Source: DASSFZ01 sp035283185 (GTDB lineage: Bacteria; Chloroflexota; Anaerolineae; Fen-1058). From it: a DNA stretch of 64,000 nt. The stretch is from positions 1 to 64,000 of the forward strand of contig DATEUJ010000142.1 of the NCBI GenBank assembly GCA_035283185.1, given 5' to 3'. This document shows, piece by piece, positions 8,443-18,800 of this stretch. The translations under genes and the position numbers were made by a program. The notes below the pieces were generated by a model. That model was not told the DNA's origin, made no database searches, and saw only the letters and a list, made by a program, of their open reading frames with translations. Numbering within the stretch: position 1 is the stretch's first letter; every line of letters starts with the position of its first letter.

Positions 8443-10474
8443 ACCGGCCGGACAACAGGCGCCCCAACCCGGCTTCGTCGAGAATCGTCACGCCCAGGCT
8501 CTGTGCCTTGGCCAGCTTGCTGCCCGGCGACTCGCCGGCGACCAGATAGTCGGTCGTCTTGCTCACGCTGTCTGTCACCTTGCCGCCGGCTGCTTTGATC
8601 TTTGCGGCGATCTCGTCGCGCGGCTTCGAGAGTGTCCCGGTGATGACGAAGGTCTTGCCGCCCAAGGCCCCAACCATCGTTCGACCTGCCGTGTCGACCT
8701 TCATCTTCGGGTTGATCCCGGCGCGCTTGAGCTTCTCGATAACCATATGGCTATGCGAACCGGACGCCCATTCGACGATACTCGCGGCAATCGTCGGCCC
8801 GATGCCTTCGATCGCGGTCAATTTCACCTCGCTCGCCTTGAGCAGGCGATCCAGCGACCCGAAATGCGCAGCGAGCGCCTCCGCCGCCACACTGCCGACG
8901 TGCCGGATGCCGAGTGCGACGATCAAGCGATCGAGCGAGCGCGACTTCGACGCGGCAATCGCCGCCAGCAGGTTGTCGGCTTTCTTCTCGGCAAACCCCT
9001 CCAACTCGAGCAAGTCTTCGCGCTTCAGTGTATACAGGTCGGCGACGTCCCGCACCAGCCCGGCGTCGATCAACTGCTGGACGATCTTCTCCCCCAGCCC
9101 GTCGATCTCCATCGCGCCCCTGCTCACGAAGTGCTCCACCTGCCGGTCGAGCCGCCCCGGGCAGTCGCGGTTCGGGCAGTAGATGGCGACCTCGCCTTCG
9201 CGCTGCACGACCCGGTCGCCAGAGTACGGGCATTTCTTCGGCGGGGCGATCTTCTTCTCCTTTCCGGTGCGGGCGCCGGCGACCGGCCCGGCGACGTAGG
9301 GGATGACGTCGCCCGAGCGCTTGACGACGACGCGGTCTCCGACGCGGATGTCTTTGCGCGCGATGTCGTCGAAGTTGTGCAGCGTCGCACGCTCGATCGT
9401 CACGCCGCCGACGACGACGGGCGCTAGGATGGCATACGGCGTCAGCACGCCGGTGCGGCCGACGTTGATGCCGACGTCGAGCAGTTGCGTCGTCGCCTCG
9501 CGGGCAGGGAATTTCAATGCGATCGCGCCGCGCGGGTCTTTGCCGACGACGCCCAACTCGTCCTGCAGATCGAGGTCGTCGATCTTGATCACCATGCCAT
9601 CGGCTTCGTACGCCAGGTCGTCGCGCCGTCCGCTCCACGATTCGGCATAGGCGATCGCCGCGTCGAGCGAATCGAAGCGCCGCGCGACGTCGGTGACGGG
9701 GAATCCCAACGAGCGCAGGTAGTCGAGCACCTCCCACTGCGAGCGAGGAGCGCCGCCATCGGCGACGACGGCGTACGTGAGCAGCGTAATGGGGCGTGTC
9801 GCCGTCACGCGCGAATCGAGCTGGCGCAGCATGCCCGCCGCCGCATTGCGCGCGTTGGCGAATGTCCGCTCGCCGGCGGCTTCCTGCCGCCTGTTCAATT
9901 CCTCGAAGTCGGCGGTCTCGATGAACGCTTCGCCGCGCACCACCAGGCGGGGCGGCGCCTCCGGCGCGCGCTTCTTGCCCGAAGCGCCGGAGACAGGAAT
10001 GCGCAGCGGCACGGCCTTGACCGTGCGCAGGTTAGGCGTGATGTCCTCGCCGATCTCGCCGTCGCCGCGCGTCGCGCCCTGCACGAAGACGCCGCCGCGA
10101 TAATGCAGCACGACCGTCAACCCGTCGATCTTCGGCTCGACGGTGAACGCGACGCGCCGGCCCTGCGGCGCGAGCTTAGAGATGCGCGCCCACCACGCGC
10201 GCACCTCGCCGCTGTCGAAGGCATTGCCCAGGCTGAGGATCGGCGCCGGGTGCGCGACCTTGACGAACTTCTCGGACGCCACACCGCCGACACGCTGCGT
10301 CGGCGAGTCAGGTGTGATCCACTCGGGACGCTTGGCTTCGATCGCCTTCAGCTCGGCTACCAACCGGTCGTACTCGGCATCCGAGATCACCGGATCGTCG
10401 AGGATGTGGTAGCGATAGTTATGGAAGTTGACTTGCTCGCGCAGCTCGCGCAGTCGTTTCTGAGGATCAGCCAT
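8441..10474 (-). CDS. ligA: NAD-dependent DNA ligase LigA
   Basis: This full-length 677-aa bacterial LigA seals nicks using NAD+. Domains in order: NAD-binding Ia domain (HNYRYHILDDPVISDAEYD near 20), adenylation domain with KIDG at Lys115, OB fold, zinc finger near 412-435, HhH domains (KADNLLAAI, GIGPTIAASI) and a C-terminal BRCT domain from about 600 (GKTFVITGTLSKPR). In the zinc finger the first pair reads CPYSG instead of the usual CPxCG, so one of the four Cys ligands is Ser (codon TCT), while the later pair CPNRDC is intact. The rest looks fully functional. Confidence 0.95.
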   Translation of the reverse strand: MADPQKRLRELREQVNFHNYRYHILDDPVISDAEYDRLVAELKAIEAKRPEWITPDSPTQRVGGVASEKFVKVAHPAPILSLGNAFDSGEVRAWWARISKLAPQGRRVAFTVEPKIDGLTVVLHYRGGVFVQGATRGDGEIGEDITPNLRTVKAVPLRIPVSGASGKKRAPEAPPRLVVRGEAFIETADFEELNRRQEAAGERTFANARNAAAGMLRQLDSRVTATRPITLLTYAVVADGGAPRSQWEVLDYLRSLGFPVTDVARRFDSLDAAIAYAESWSGRRDDLAYEADGMVIKIDDLDLQDELGVVGKDPRGAIALKFPAREATTQLLDVGINVGRTGVLTPYAILAPVVVGGVTIERATLHNFDDIARKDIRVGDRVVVKRSGDVIPYVAGPVAGARTGKEKKIAPPKKCPYSGDRVVQREGEVAIYCPNRDCPGRLDRQVEHFVSRGAMEIDGLGEKIVQQLIDAGLVRDVADLYTLKREDLLELEGFAEKKADNLLAAIAASKSRSLDRLIVALGIRHVGSVAAEALAAHFGSLDRLLKASEVKLTAIEGIGPTIAASIVEWASGSHSHMVIEKLKRAGINPKMKVDTAGRTMVGALGGKTFVITGTLSKPRDEIAAKIKAAGGKVTDSVSKTTDYLVAGESPGSKLAKAQSLGVTILDEAGLGRLLSGR

Positions 10475-10571
10475 TGCCTAGAATTCCTGCAACTCGCCCC
10501 TGCTTCGTCATAAGCTGCCTCCGTGTTTTCGCGTTGCAGAGCGTAATCCATTGCGGATGTCGCGGCGCGAT

Positions 10572-11054
10572 CTAGGGCCCCGGCGGCGCGGTCGGCGCGA
10601 GATACTGCTCAGCCGCCCAGCCGATGCTGCCGTCCACATCCTTCAACTGCCACCAGGTGAATCCGTCGGCATCCTGCGGGCCGCCGACGACTTCGAGCAC
10701 CACACCGTCGGCGAGCGATCGAACGAGCTGCCCCGAGGTCGTCGGCTCGTTACGGAAATTCACGCCGCCGACGACGACCACGTACCCGCCCACGGCGATC
10801 TCGGTCGGCGGGGGCACCGGCGTCGGGGTCGGCGTGGGCGTCGGCGTGGGCGTCGGCACCAGCGTGAACGTCGGCCGCACCAAGATAGTCGGCGTGGCGG
10901 TCGGCGAAGCATAGCTCGCCAGGATCGAGCGCGCGCCAAACGTGCACAGCAGCAACCCTGCCACGCTCACGACGCCGATGACCAGCCATTCGTACCAGGC
11001 CAGGTCGGTCTGGCCCGGACGCGGCGTCGGTTCAATCGTTCGATCTCGGTTCAT
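10572..11054 (-). CDS. Membrane-anchored SH3-domain protein with Thr-Pro linker (copy 1)
   Basis: The 160-aa product has one N-terminal membrane segment (about 18-43, WLVIGVVSVAGLLLC), a linker rich in Thr-Pro repeats, and a C-terminal bacterial SH3-like domain (from about 90: VNFRNEPTTSGQLVRSLADG to GWAAEQYLAP). The SH3 fold probably binds cell-wall or protein ligands outside the membrane. The start is the ATG at 11054 with GGGGAG upstream; the frame is open further upstream. It is a paralogue of the gene at 11241 in the same orientation, with a nested palindrome between them, so the pair arose by tandem duplication. Confidence 0.8.
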   Translation of the reverse strand: MNRDRTIEPTPRPGQTDLAWYEWLVIGVVSVAGLLLCTFGARSILASYASPTATPTILVRPTFTLVPTPTPTPTPTPTPVPPPTEIAVGGYVVVVGGVNFRNEPTTSGQLVRSLADGVVLEVVGGPQDADGFTWWQLKDVDGSIGWAAEQYLAPTAPPGP

Positions 11055-11072
11055 GCTCTCCCCAATCGGACA

Positions 11073-11234
11073 AGTTCCTTCAGTTCCTCGAATGCCAAAC
11101 ACTGGAGTTTAGAGTCCATACACAATTGCTCGGCGTGGATTGCCAAATCCACGCCTTTTCCGCTGGATTTGCCAATCCAGCGGGAGCGAGCTCTAAACTC
11201 CAGTAACCAGGGAACCGAAGGAATTGAAGGAACT
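11073..11234. repeat. Composite nested palindrome between the two SH3 genes
   Basis: The outermost arms AGTTCCTTCAGTTCCT and GAATTGAAGGAACT are imperfect. Inside them is a perfect 14-bp pair (ACTGGAGTTTAGAG and CTCTAAACTCCAGT). That pair encloses two small hairpins, GGCGTGGATT/AATCCACGCC and CGCTGGATT/AATCCAGCG. The outer arm type recurs at 57483-57540. No ORF is present. Confidence 0.75.
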
Positions 11235-11240
11235 CCATAA

Positions 11241-11753
11241 CTACGGCCCACCCGCCGGCGCCAGGTAGAGCTGCGCCGCCCAGCCTTCCGCGCCGTCGAT
11301 CAGATCGCGCAGGCGCCACCAGGTCAACCCATCCACGTCGCGCGGCCCGTCCAGGATCAGCAGCCGCGCGCCTTCGGGTATCGTCTTGAGCGTCGTCGTC
11401 TGCAAGCCCGGATCGGAGCGCAGCCGCAGCGATTCGCCTTCCGTGCCGTAAACCTGCGCGTAACCGCCGACATACAGACCTTCCGGCGTGGGCATGCCGG
11501 TCGGAGCGGGCGACGGCGTAGGCGTAGGCACGATCGGCGACGGCGTGACGGTCGCGACGATCGCCGCCGGCCACGCGCCGGGCGGCGCCGGCGGCGCGCC
11601 AGTCGCGGCCAGGACGACAAACCCGATCACGCCGATCAGGCCGATTGCGCCGCCGGCGAGGACCGCCCACAGCAGCGAGCGCTCTAGTGACCAGTCGCGC
11701 CGGATATGGGTGATCCGTCTGGCAGGCGGGCGGGACTCGGCATCGCTCTTCAT
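11241..11753 (-). CDS. Membrane-anchored SH3-domain protein with Pro/Thr linker (copy 2)
   Basis: This 170-aa protein has the same plan as its downstream neighbour: a basic cytoplasmic start (MKSDAESRPPARR), one transmembrane helix near 30-52 (LLWAVLAGGAIGLIGVIGF), a Pro/Thr/Ser linker (about 70-92), and an SH3-like domain with SLRLRSDPGLQTTTLKTIPEG and GWAAQLYLAPAGG. The start ATG at 11753 lies 20 bp after the stop of the large amidase gene, so the three genes may be transcribed together. Ligands are unknown; location outside the membrane is inferred from topology. Confidence 0.8.
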   Translation of the reverse strand: MKSDAESRPPARRITHIRRDWSLERSLLWAVLAGGAIGLIGVIGFVVLAATGAPPAPPGAWPAAIVATVTPSPIVPTPTPSPAPTGMPTPEGLYVGGYAQVYGTEGESLRLRSDPGLQTTTLKTIPEGARLLILDGPRDVDGLTWWRLRDLIDGAEGWAAQLYLAPAGGP

Positions 11754-11772
11754 TCGTGACCGGAAGTCCGGC

Positions 11773-14700
11773 TCAGGGTGTGCACACCTGGAGCGACACG
11801 TCGTCAATATACATGCCGGTCGCTCCGCCTGTCCCGTCGTTCTTCACGCTGAAACGAAGGTTGAGGGTCTGGCCGGCATAAGCCAGCAGATCGTATTGCG
11901 CCGCTGTCCAGGCCGGATCGTCGAGACGCTCATACACCAGATAGTCGAGAACCGCATTGCCGCTCAGCAATGCGACGTATTGAAGGTCGTTGACGGTGTC
12001 TCCCGAGATTCGATAACGCTGGAACGACAGCGTCGCGCTGATCGCGCTCGCCGGAATCGTCGCCGCCTGCTGAACGGACGAGAATGACAACTGCGTGATC
12101 ACACCGCTCGACGTGACCGCGCTGCCCACCCGAACCGCCTGCCCACCTGTGAAGACAGGCGAAGAGACGATTGCCGGCGGCGGCCTGAACGACGGCGTGA
12201 TCCAACCGGTAAACCCCAGCTCGAACCCGCCGTTGACGATCGCTTCATAGCACGTCGGCGGTATCGGCCCCGTGCCCGCCGTAAAGTCCTTCGCAATCAG
12301 AGGCAAATAGCTCTTGAGCGAGTACGACGTGAAGGTCGCCAGGCCCGACCAGGCCGACACGTTGCCGGCGCGATCGAACGCTCGCGCGCGCCAGGTATGC
12401 GGGCCATCGGTCACCGTGCGCGTGAAGCCCGTCGCGGGACTCGCGAGCGTCTCCGTGACGCCGTCCAGCGCGAACTCGAACCCGGCCGGATCGCCCGCGC
12501 TGGTGAACACGAACGTCGGCGCAAACGTGAGCAGCGAGAGGCCACCGGTCGGCGTGATAAGCGATGGAACAACCGGCGCGGCGGTATCGTACGTGAACGT
12601 GACGACCGCAGGCGTTGTGTCCGACACCAGGCTTGACACGAACGCCCGCGCCTTGAGCGCGTATGCACCGTCCGTCAGCGGCGGCAGAGCGTAACTCCAC
12701 ACCGCCGCGCCCGTCGCCGTCAGCCACGTCTGAGCCGTCGCAAAGGCGCTGCCGTCGTAATACAGGCTGCCCGACAGGATGGCTACCTGGACGGCGCTCA
12801 AACCCGGGCCTTCGGCCGTGCCGTTGAACGGCGGCAGCACGTTGTAGGCCGCGCCGTCGGCGGGCGAAGCGATCGCCGTGTCGGGCGGTGGCCCAATACA
12901 ATCGTCCAGAAAGGCCATCGCGCGCGACACCAGCGCGTCGCGTGTCGCCTGCGGATAGACTGTCTCGATTGGGAAACCCACGTAGACGAGGCGGGTGCAC
13001 GGGCCGCTCGAGTAAGTCAGCGCGGCCGTGCCGCCCAGGCCACCATTATACATCAGCGCGGACGACGCGCCGCCGAGCGGCGTAAAGACGTCGGGCCGGT
13101 CGACGTCGTAAGTCCCATGCGTGCCATCGTCAAAGGAGAATGGACTGAAGCCCTCGAAAACCCCGCCAGACACGGCCACGACATTATACGTGCCCGCGTC
13201 GTCGTCGACGAACGCAGCATGCAGCGTGCCAGTGTAGAACGACGGGCCGGCGCCGTTCGCTACCAGGTCGTTGCCAATCTCGGCGCCGCTGATCAGGAGC
13301 GCGCCGCCGCCGTCAAGGTGCGCCTGCAAGAGCGACTGATCCGTCGCGTTCAAGACGACGTCGGGCGACTCCTCCTCGCCGCCGATCCAATCGACAATCG
13401 TGTAGTTGCCCAGGCCAACGTAGCCATCGGTGACGGCAGCGTGCACCGCCGAATCGAAGGCCAGCGTGATGCCTGTCGCGTGCTGCACGATAGTGTCGTA
13501 GCGGTTGATCCGATCGAGGAACATGCGGCGGGTGTAGCCTTCCGCGCCGTCGAGCTGCCTGATCAGGCCCGACCGATCGATACGATCGAACCCGTGCACG
13601 ATCAGGACGGGCGCAACACCGCCGCCTGCGACGCGCGCGGCCAGGACCGGCGTCGGGAACGACTCGCCGCCGGCGTTGACGCCCGTGACACGAACGAATA
13701 TCAACTGCCCCGACGCTAGGCCGCTCAGCGCCAGCGACGTATTCGACGTGTCGATCGCATTGCCCCACCCGAATCCATCCGTGCTGGTGTATACCCGGTA
13801 CGCCGTCGCCATGTGGCCGAGCAGGCCGGACGTGTCCGTCGGGCCGGGCCGCCACTCGAGCGTGACCTGGTTCGGCCCACTGTTGCGAACGCGCAGGTGT
13901 GCCGGAGGCTCCGGCAGGAACACCAGCGGCACGTTGGGGTCTCGCGAGTTCCAGTAACGCACGATGCCCTGGTAGATAGCCCGCGCCGACAGCAAGTTGA
14001 AACGCGGGTCTTTCTCGGCTTCGACATCCTGCGGGTTGTCGTGATAGCCGTTTTCGATCAGCACGCCGGGCATCGCCTCGAGCAGCCGCAACTCGCCCAG
14101 GTCCCTCGACTTCTGGCCGCGATCTGGCCAGGCCGCCTCCCAGCCGGTATGAATGTCGTTGAGCAGCTCGGCGTGCACGAAATCCTGGAGAACGTCGCTA
14201 TTCGGCGTCGGCTCGGACGAGTGGATGTACGTTTCCGTGCCGCGCGCCGTCGTGTTATAGCCGGTGAAGCCGTTGGTGTGATACGAGATGTAAATCCCGT
14301 CCTCGCCCGACTCGTACTCCCACTCGGAGAAGATCGGACGAACGATCACGTCGTTCAGGTTTTCAGCATCCGGCAGGCCGACCCATTGGGCGTAGCGCAG
14401 CGCCTGCTCTTCCCAGCGTGGCTTGAAGCTTGGGGGAATGCCCGTCGGCGCGAAGTCGCCCACGCCGCCGCCGATGCGAATCGCATCGGCCAGCACGTTG
14501 AGACCGGGCGCGGTCGATTGGTTCGTCAGCCGCACGCGATACGCCGCGCCGCCTCGGAACGGATACGTGCCGATGTAGCGCCAGTCGATCCCATCCCGCG
14601 CCTGCGTGATCGTCAGCACGGTCGTGCCACCCGCGTGATCCACACCGTAGCGCGCAGCCGCCGTGCGATTCGCCGCATTGGGGAACCACACGTACACGGC

Positions 14701-15774
14701 GTACTCGGCGTCGAGCGCGGGTGTGAACGTCCACGTCGCAGTGGCCGTCGCGCCGGAGGTGAGCGTGGTCGTGTAGCGATACGTCCCGCTGAGAACACCC
14801 ATGCTGCCCCACCCGCCCGTCGAGCCGGTGAGCCAGTCGCCTTCCACCGTGAACGTCGGGCTAATGTTGTCCACGATGTGCATCGACGTGATCGTGTCGC
14901 GCTCGCGTACCGTCCACGCGTCCGCACCCGCATTCCACAGGTATTGAAGCAGAACCTGGTTGACGATCTCCGCGTTATTGAAGTCCTCGATAATGCCTTC
15001 GCCTGACGGGTACGGCGCGCTCGGGTAGTGCGGCCGCTGCGTGCGATACCTCCCCTGTGTCGCAAGCCAGTACCAGCCGTGTCCCGCGCTAACGAAGACG
15101 GTCCTGCCACGCAGGCCACCGGAGGCTTGTGGGTTTCCGTATTCAGGAGGCTGCCCACCGGTCAAGGATGAAGGCCGATGCTGATCGCCTGTAGGCTCAC
15201 CCGGTTTCTTAGGGATGGTGATGGGCGGCAGGAAGGTCGAGAGCAGGCGGAAGGTGTCAGGCCGATCCGGATCGCGGGCTTCGACGTCGATGCGCGCGAA
15301 GTTGAACGGCGTCAGCGTCGTCGCCACCTGCTCGTTCACGTCCTCGGCGTCGCCGGCGTCGAAGGAAGCGAGGTAAGAGGCAGGCAGATCGAATCGGACA
15401 ACTACGCGTTCGGGCGACGCCATGACGTCGGCCAGTGCGACCCCGGCCGGTAACGCAGATCGGATGCCGCGCGCTCCTTCGGCCGCCGTCGGACCGTCGA
15501 CCATCGTCTGCATCAGGGAGCGAACCTGATCCGTCAACGTGCCGGTCGTTTGGATGGCAATTCGATTCACACACGAGACCACGCCTTCGCTGACGAAGCA
15601 GAGCGTGCCTGTCCTGGAGATTGGAGGTTGGAAGTTGGAAGTTGGAGCTTCTGAGGGTGGGTCGCCGCTTGCAATGACGATGGTTGGCGCATGAATCAGG
15701 GTCAGCACAGCGATCAGCGACAACAGACCGGCGCAGGCGGCGAGGAGAATCCGAGGCAGACTGTAGCGATTCAT
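11773..15774 (-). CDS. Giant secreted N-acetylmuramoyl-L-alanine amidase with GerMN, golvesin-like, FN3 and Ig-like domains
   Basis: The 1333-aa secreted protein begins with a signal peptide (about 1-36). A GerMN-type domain follows (about 55-165), then an Amidase_3 domain split in two. The first half holds FVSAGHGWYW (Zn His) and GIIEDFNNAEI (Zn Glu). A golvesin/Xly-type beta domain is inserted at about 310-440. The second half holds SYHTNGF (Zn His) and VLIENGYHDN (catalytic Glu). Next are an FN3 domain (about 635-715), an unassigned 230-aa region opening PVLIVHGFDRIDRSG, two Ig-like domains, and a C-terminal carbohydrate-binding-like domain (NGGFELGFTGW). It should cleave cell-wall stem peptides from muramic acid. 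A TATAAT at 15783-15788 lies just upstream. Confidence 0.87.
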   Translation of the reverse strand: MNRYSLPRILLAACAGLLSLIAVLTLIHAPTIVIASGDPPSEAPTSNFQPPISRTGTLCFVSEGVVSCVNRIAIQTTGTLTDQVRSLMQTMVDGPTAAEGARGIRSALPAGVALADVMASPERVVVRFDLPASYLASFDAGDAEDVNEQVATTLTPFNFARIDVEARDPDRPDTFRLLSTFLPPITIPKKPGEPTGDQHRPSSLTGGQPPEYGNPQASGGLRGRTVFVSAGHGWYWLATQGRYRTQRPHYPSAPYPSGEGIIEDFNNAEIVNQVLLQYLWNAGADAWTVRERDTITSMHIVDNISPTFTVEGDWLTGSTGGWGSMGVLSGTYRYTTTLTSGATATATWTFTPALDAEYAVYVWFPNAANRTAAARYGVDHAGGTTVLTITQARDGIDWRYIGTYPFRGGAAYRVRLTNQSTAPGLNVLADAIRIGGGVGDFAPTGIPPSFKPRWEEQALRYAQWVGLPDAENLNDVIVRPIFSEWEYESGEDGIYISYHTNGFTGYNTTARGTETYIHSSEPTPNSDVLQDFVHAELLNDIHTGWEAAWPDRGQKSRDLGELRLLEAMPGVLIENGYHDNPQDVEAEKDPRFNLLSARAIYQGIVRYWNSRDPNVPLVFLPEPPAHLRVRNSGPNQVTLEWRPGPTDTSGLLGHMATAYRVYTSTDGFGWGNAIDTSNTSLALSGLASGQLIFVRVTGVNAGGESFPTPVLAARVAGGGVAPVLIVHGFDRIDRSGLIRQLDGAEGYTRRMFLDRINRYDTIVQHATGITLAFDSAVHAAVTDGYVGLGNYTIVDWIGGEEESPDVVLNATDQSLLQAHLDGGGALLISGAEIGNDLVANGAGPSFYTGTLHAAFVDDDAGTYNVVAVSGGVFEGFSPFSFDDGTHGTYDVDRPDVFTPLGGASSALMYNGGLGGTAALTYSSGPCTRLVYVGFPIETVYPQATRDALVSRAMAFLDDCIGPPPDTAIASPADGAAYNVLPPFNGTAEGPGLSAVQVAILSGSLYYDGSAFATAQTWLTATGAAVWSYALPPLTDGAYALKARAFVSSLVSDTTPAVVTFTYDTAAPVVPSLITPTGGLSLLTFAPTFVFTSAGDPAGFEFALDGVTETLASPATGFTRTVTDGPHTWRARAFDRAGNVSAWSGLATFTSYSLKSYLPLIAKDFTAGTGPIPPTCYEAIVNGGFELGFTGWITPSFRPPPAIVSSPVFTGGQAVRVGSAVTSSGVITQLSFSSVQQAATIPASAISATLSFQRYRISGDTVNDLQYVALLSGNAVLDYLVYERLDDPAWTAAQYDLLAYAGQTLNLRFSVKNDGTGGATGMYIDDVSLQVCTP

Positions 15775-15782
15775 CGGGCCAC

Positions 15783-15788
15783 ATTATA
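15783..15788 (-). promoter_or_regulatory. Putative -10 element of the amidase gene
   Basis: A consensus TATAAT lies on the minus strand nine bases from the ATG at 15774. No clear -35 is present at the right distance, so the 5' UTR would be very short or the box fortuitous. Confidence 0.35.
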
Positions 15789-15877
15789 ACAGACCGCGCC
15801 GGTCACTGTGCGGCCGGCGCGGGTATGGACAATCTGATGATGTGGATTAATCAGTAGGCCGAGTTCCGCTGATGCAC

Positions 15878-18800
15878 TCAGTAGATGCGTAGGATGAGGG
15901 GTAAATAGACTCGCTGACATAGCCCCCGGTAGCTAATGCCGGCCAGGTTGTTGCTCCTTGTCAATTCGGTGATGAGATGGTTCGGGTCAATATACGCATA
16001 CAGCGTACATTCAACCGGTCCCGCGATCTGACCAGTCAGCGTTGCGGAACCAGCCGGCGGCAACAGCGTCACCGTGCGCGTGAAGAGCGGGCTGTTCTCG
16101 CTAAGACGATCGTCGCCATAGAAGCCGACTTCAACATTGGTGGCAGTGATCGGCCCAAAGTTGTAGAGCGTGGCCGTGATGAGCACAGTCGTGGCTGTCG
16201 GCGACGTTGTCCAGAGATAGTACGGGCTAACGGCGAGATCGGGCAGCACATCCAGCGTCAAACGGAAGGCGTTGTTCGCCGTAAAGGTTTCGGTGAAGCC
16301 GGTGCGATTTGCGATGGCGACGAGTGGATATGTTCCCATGCCAAGTGTGCCAAAGTTCCACGGTGTCGTCAGTGTGATAGACTGCCCGGCCGCCAGCGAC
16401 GGCACTGTGTCGGTGGCCACGAGTGTGCCCGTGATGGCATCGCGGTAGAAAGCCAGCGTCGCGGTGGGCGCATCGGTCGTGCCGATGTTGCGAATGAGCG
16501 TGATGAGCCCCACGTCAGTGCCGCCCCAGTAGTCGACGCCAGCATTGGCCATTTCCAAGTCCGGCCCGAAGGCCGCCAGCGTCGCCGTATTATCAGCCTC
16601 ACTGGACTCGGGAATGGCGTTCGCCGGATCGGCCACAGCATAGAGTATCCGCGCCCCACCGGTGAGTGGCACGGTATAAGTCGTCGCCAGCGTAGCCGTG
16701 AAGCCACCTGCCAAAGTTGTAGGCAAAGTGACGTTGCGGATCAATACGCCGCCTGCAGATGGATCCCCGTCGTAAAAGGCAACGCCTGCGTTACTCACGG
16801 CCAGGTCGCCGCTGTTGAGCAGCGTGGCGGTGATGATCACATTGCTGCCAGGCGTGGGATGGTCAGTTGAGATCGCCAAGCTATCCAGCGTCAAATTGCG
16901 CGTGAATACGTGCGAGAGGGTTAGCAGATCGGTCTGGCCTTCGGTCGGGATGGTAAAGGTGACGACTTCGCCGGTGCCGGAGATGGTTGTCGTGTTGGTG
17001 ACCGATGCAATAGCTGTGGCAGCGTAGCTCATCAGCAGTCGACCAGTCGAATCCAGCGCGGCTGTCGGGTAGGCCTCACTGGCACGGTCATTGGTCAACT
17101 GCTTAGGCTTGCTCCACGTGTTGCGCGACTGATCATAGAACGCCAGATACACATCGCGCTGGCTGCCTTGGGCCGTGAAGACGGCGGCGATATTCCCGCT
17201 GCTGTCTTGGACAATACGGAACTCATCGATGGCCGTGCCGCTGTCCAATGTAAGAGTGACAGTCGCACTGGTGGCAAGGTTTTGCAGGCGCAGTTCATTT
17301 CCCGCTAGCCAGACGAGGAGCGGCTGATTGGCGCCGTTATATATGACTTGCGGGTTGCGATGGCCGAGACTATCGTCAGTGCGCTGGACTGGCGGCGTCC
17401 AGGCGCTGCTGTTCCAGATGCTGGTGAAGAGTTGGAGCGTCGGCGTGGGATAGCCGGTCGGAGTGACGTATCGGGTATAAGCGATCGTCGCCGCGCTATT
17501 ACCGTAGCCCGGCGCCAGGTCTACCAGGCCGGGGATAGCATCGACTGCGATGGCAGGCGCGCTCCAGTTGCCATTGTAGAAGGTGTAGATGATGCGATCG
17601 GCCTGCGTGACCGTGCCGCCCAACAGTCCGGCGTCGTTCTGTCGCCAGACAGCTAGCAGAATTCCTGCATTGTTACGGGCCAGTTGTGGCTTCATATCCA
17701 GTGCAGTGTTGCTGGTGAGCAGCGAGACGGGTGACCACGCGCCGGTCGTCGGACTATAGACCGATGTGGCGATCTCGATCTTCTTGGCGGTAGTCACGTC
17801 CCAGGTGGCAGTGATGGGCAGCGTATCGTTCAGCCGCTGCCAGACGGCTACGCCATTGCCATTACCGGCCCAAGCCACCCGCGGTGCGCCGTCGAGCAGG
17901 TTGTCGTTCGTCACACTGGCCGGCACGCTCCACGACGAGCCATTCCAGCGGCTGAACGCGATTTCATGCGACTGGCCGACCGGTTTCGTGACGACGTCGT
18001 GGACCCACAGCAACAACGCGTTGTCGTTGGATGGATTGACGGCCAGTGACGGCTCCGGGTAGGTGTAGACGTTGCTGACGAGGAGGCTGGTGACCGTGGT
18101 CTGCGCGGCGATGTCGGGCGGCTGCAAGCCAGCCGTGGTGGGGGCGAAGGCCTGATGCATGCCGGGCCGGGCGCGGAAGATTGCGTACTCTTTGTCTGCG
18201 ATATGGCGGATGAGATGCCAATCACTAGTGGCCACATCGTGGAGCACTGCATCTATTGCCAGCGCAGTAGGCGGGTATTTCCACTCAATCTCACCTTTGG
18301 CCTCGCGCTCGAACCATCCAGCTCGGAACCTAGCGCCAACCTCACCTTTCAGGGTGATGCTGTCGAATGTCCAGTTTTCGGTTATCGGCCAGTTAATCGG
18401 CCCCATTCGGATAAACTTCACCGATCCGTCTGCGCCAGCCCACACTTTGATTTCGACCACAGGCAGCTCATAACGGTAGCCGCCCTCTATACCTATTCCG
18501 CCTGCGACACCCAGATTACTAAACTGAAAATAGGGTGGGCTGTCAGCAAAGGCTACGTCAGCGTCTAGTCCAATATGAGCCTTTCCGTCGATATAGAACT
18601 CTCCCAGCACTTTGGACACCAGTTCCTCGATATGCAAGATCACGATAGTCTGCTCCACAAATAGGCCCACAGCGGCATTGAAATAGGCTACCATGACTAG
18701 CACGGGTTTACGATAGATGTTCCGGGTCGCCTCTACCTCAAACTCCACACTGCCGCGCGGTAACTCCCAAACACACAAGCCAATGGGGTCACTCCGCAGG

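Noticed and set aside
7266..8549. A 427-aa plus-strand frame
   Set aside because: It is antisense to rlmI, which has all methyltransferase motifs, and the composition is typical of GC-rich shadows.
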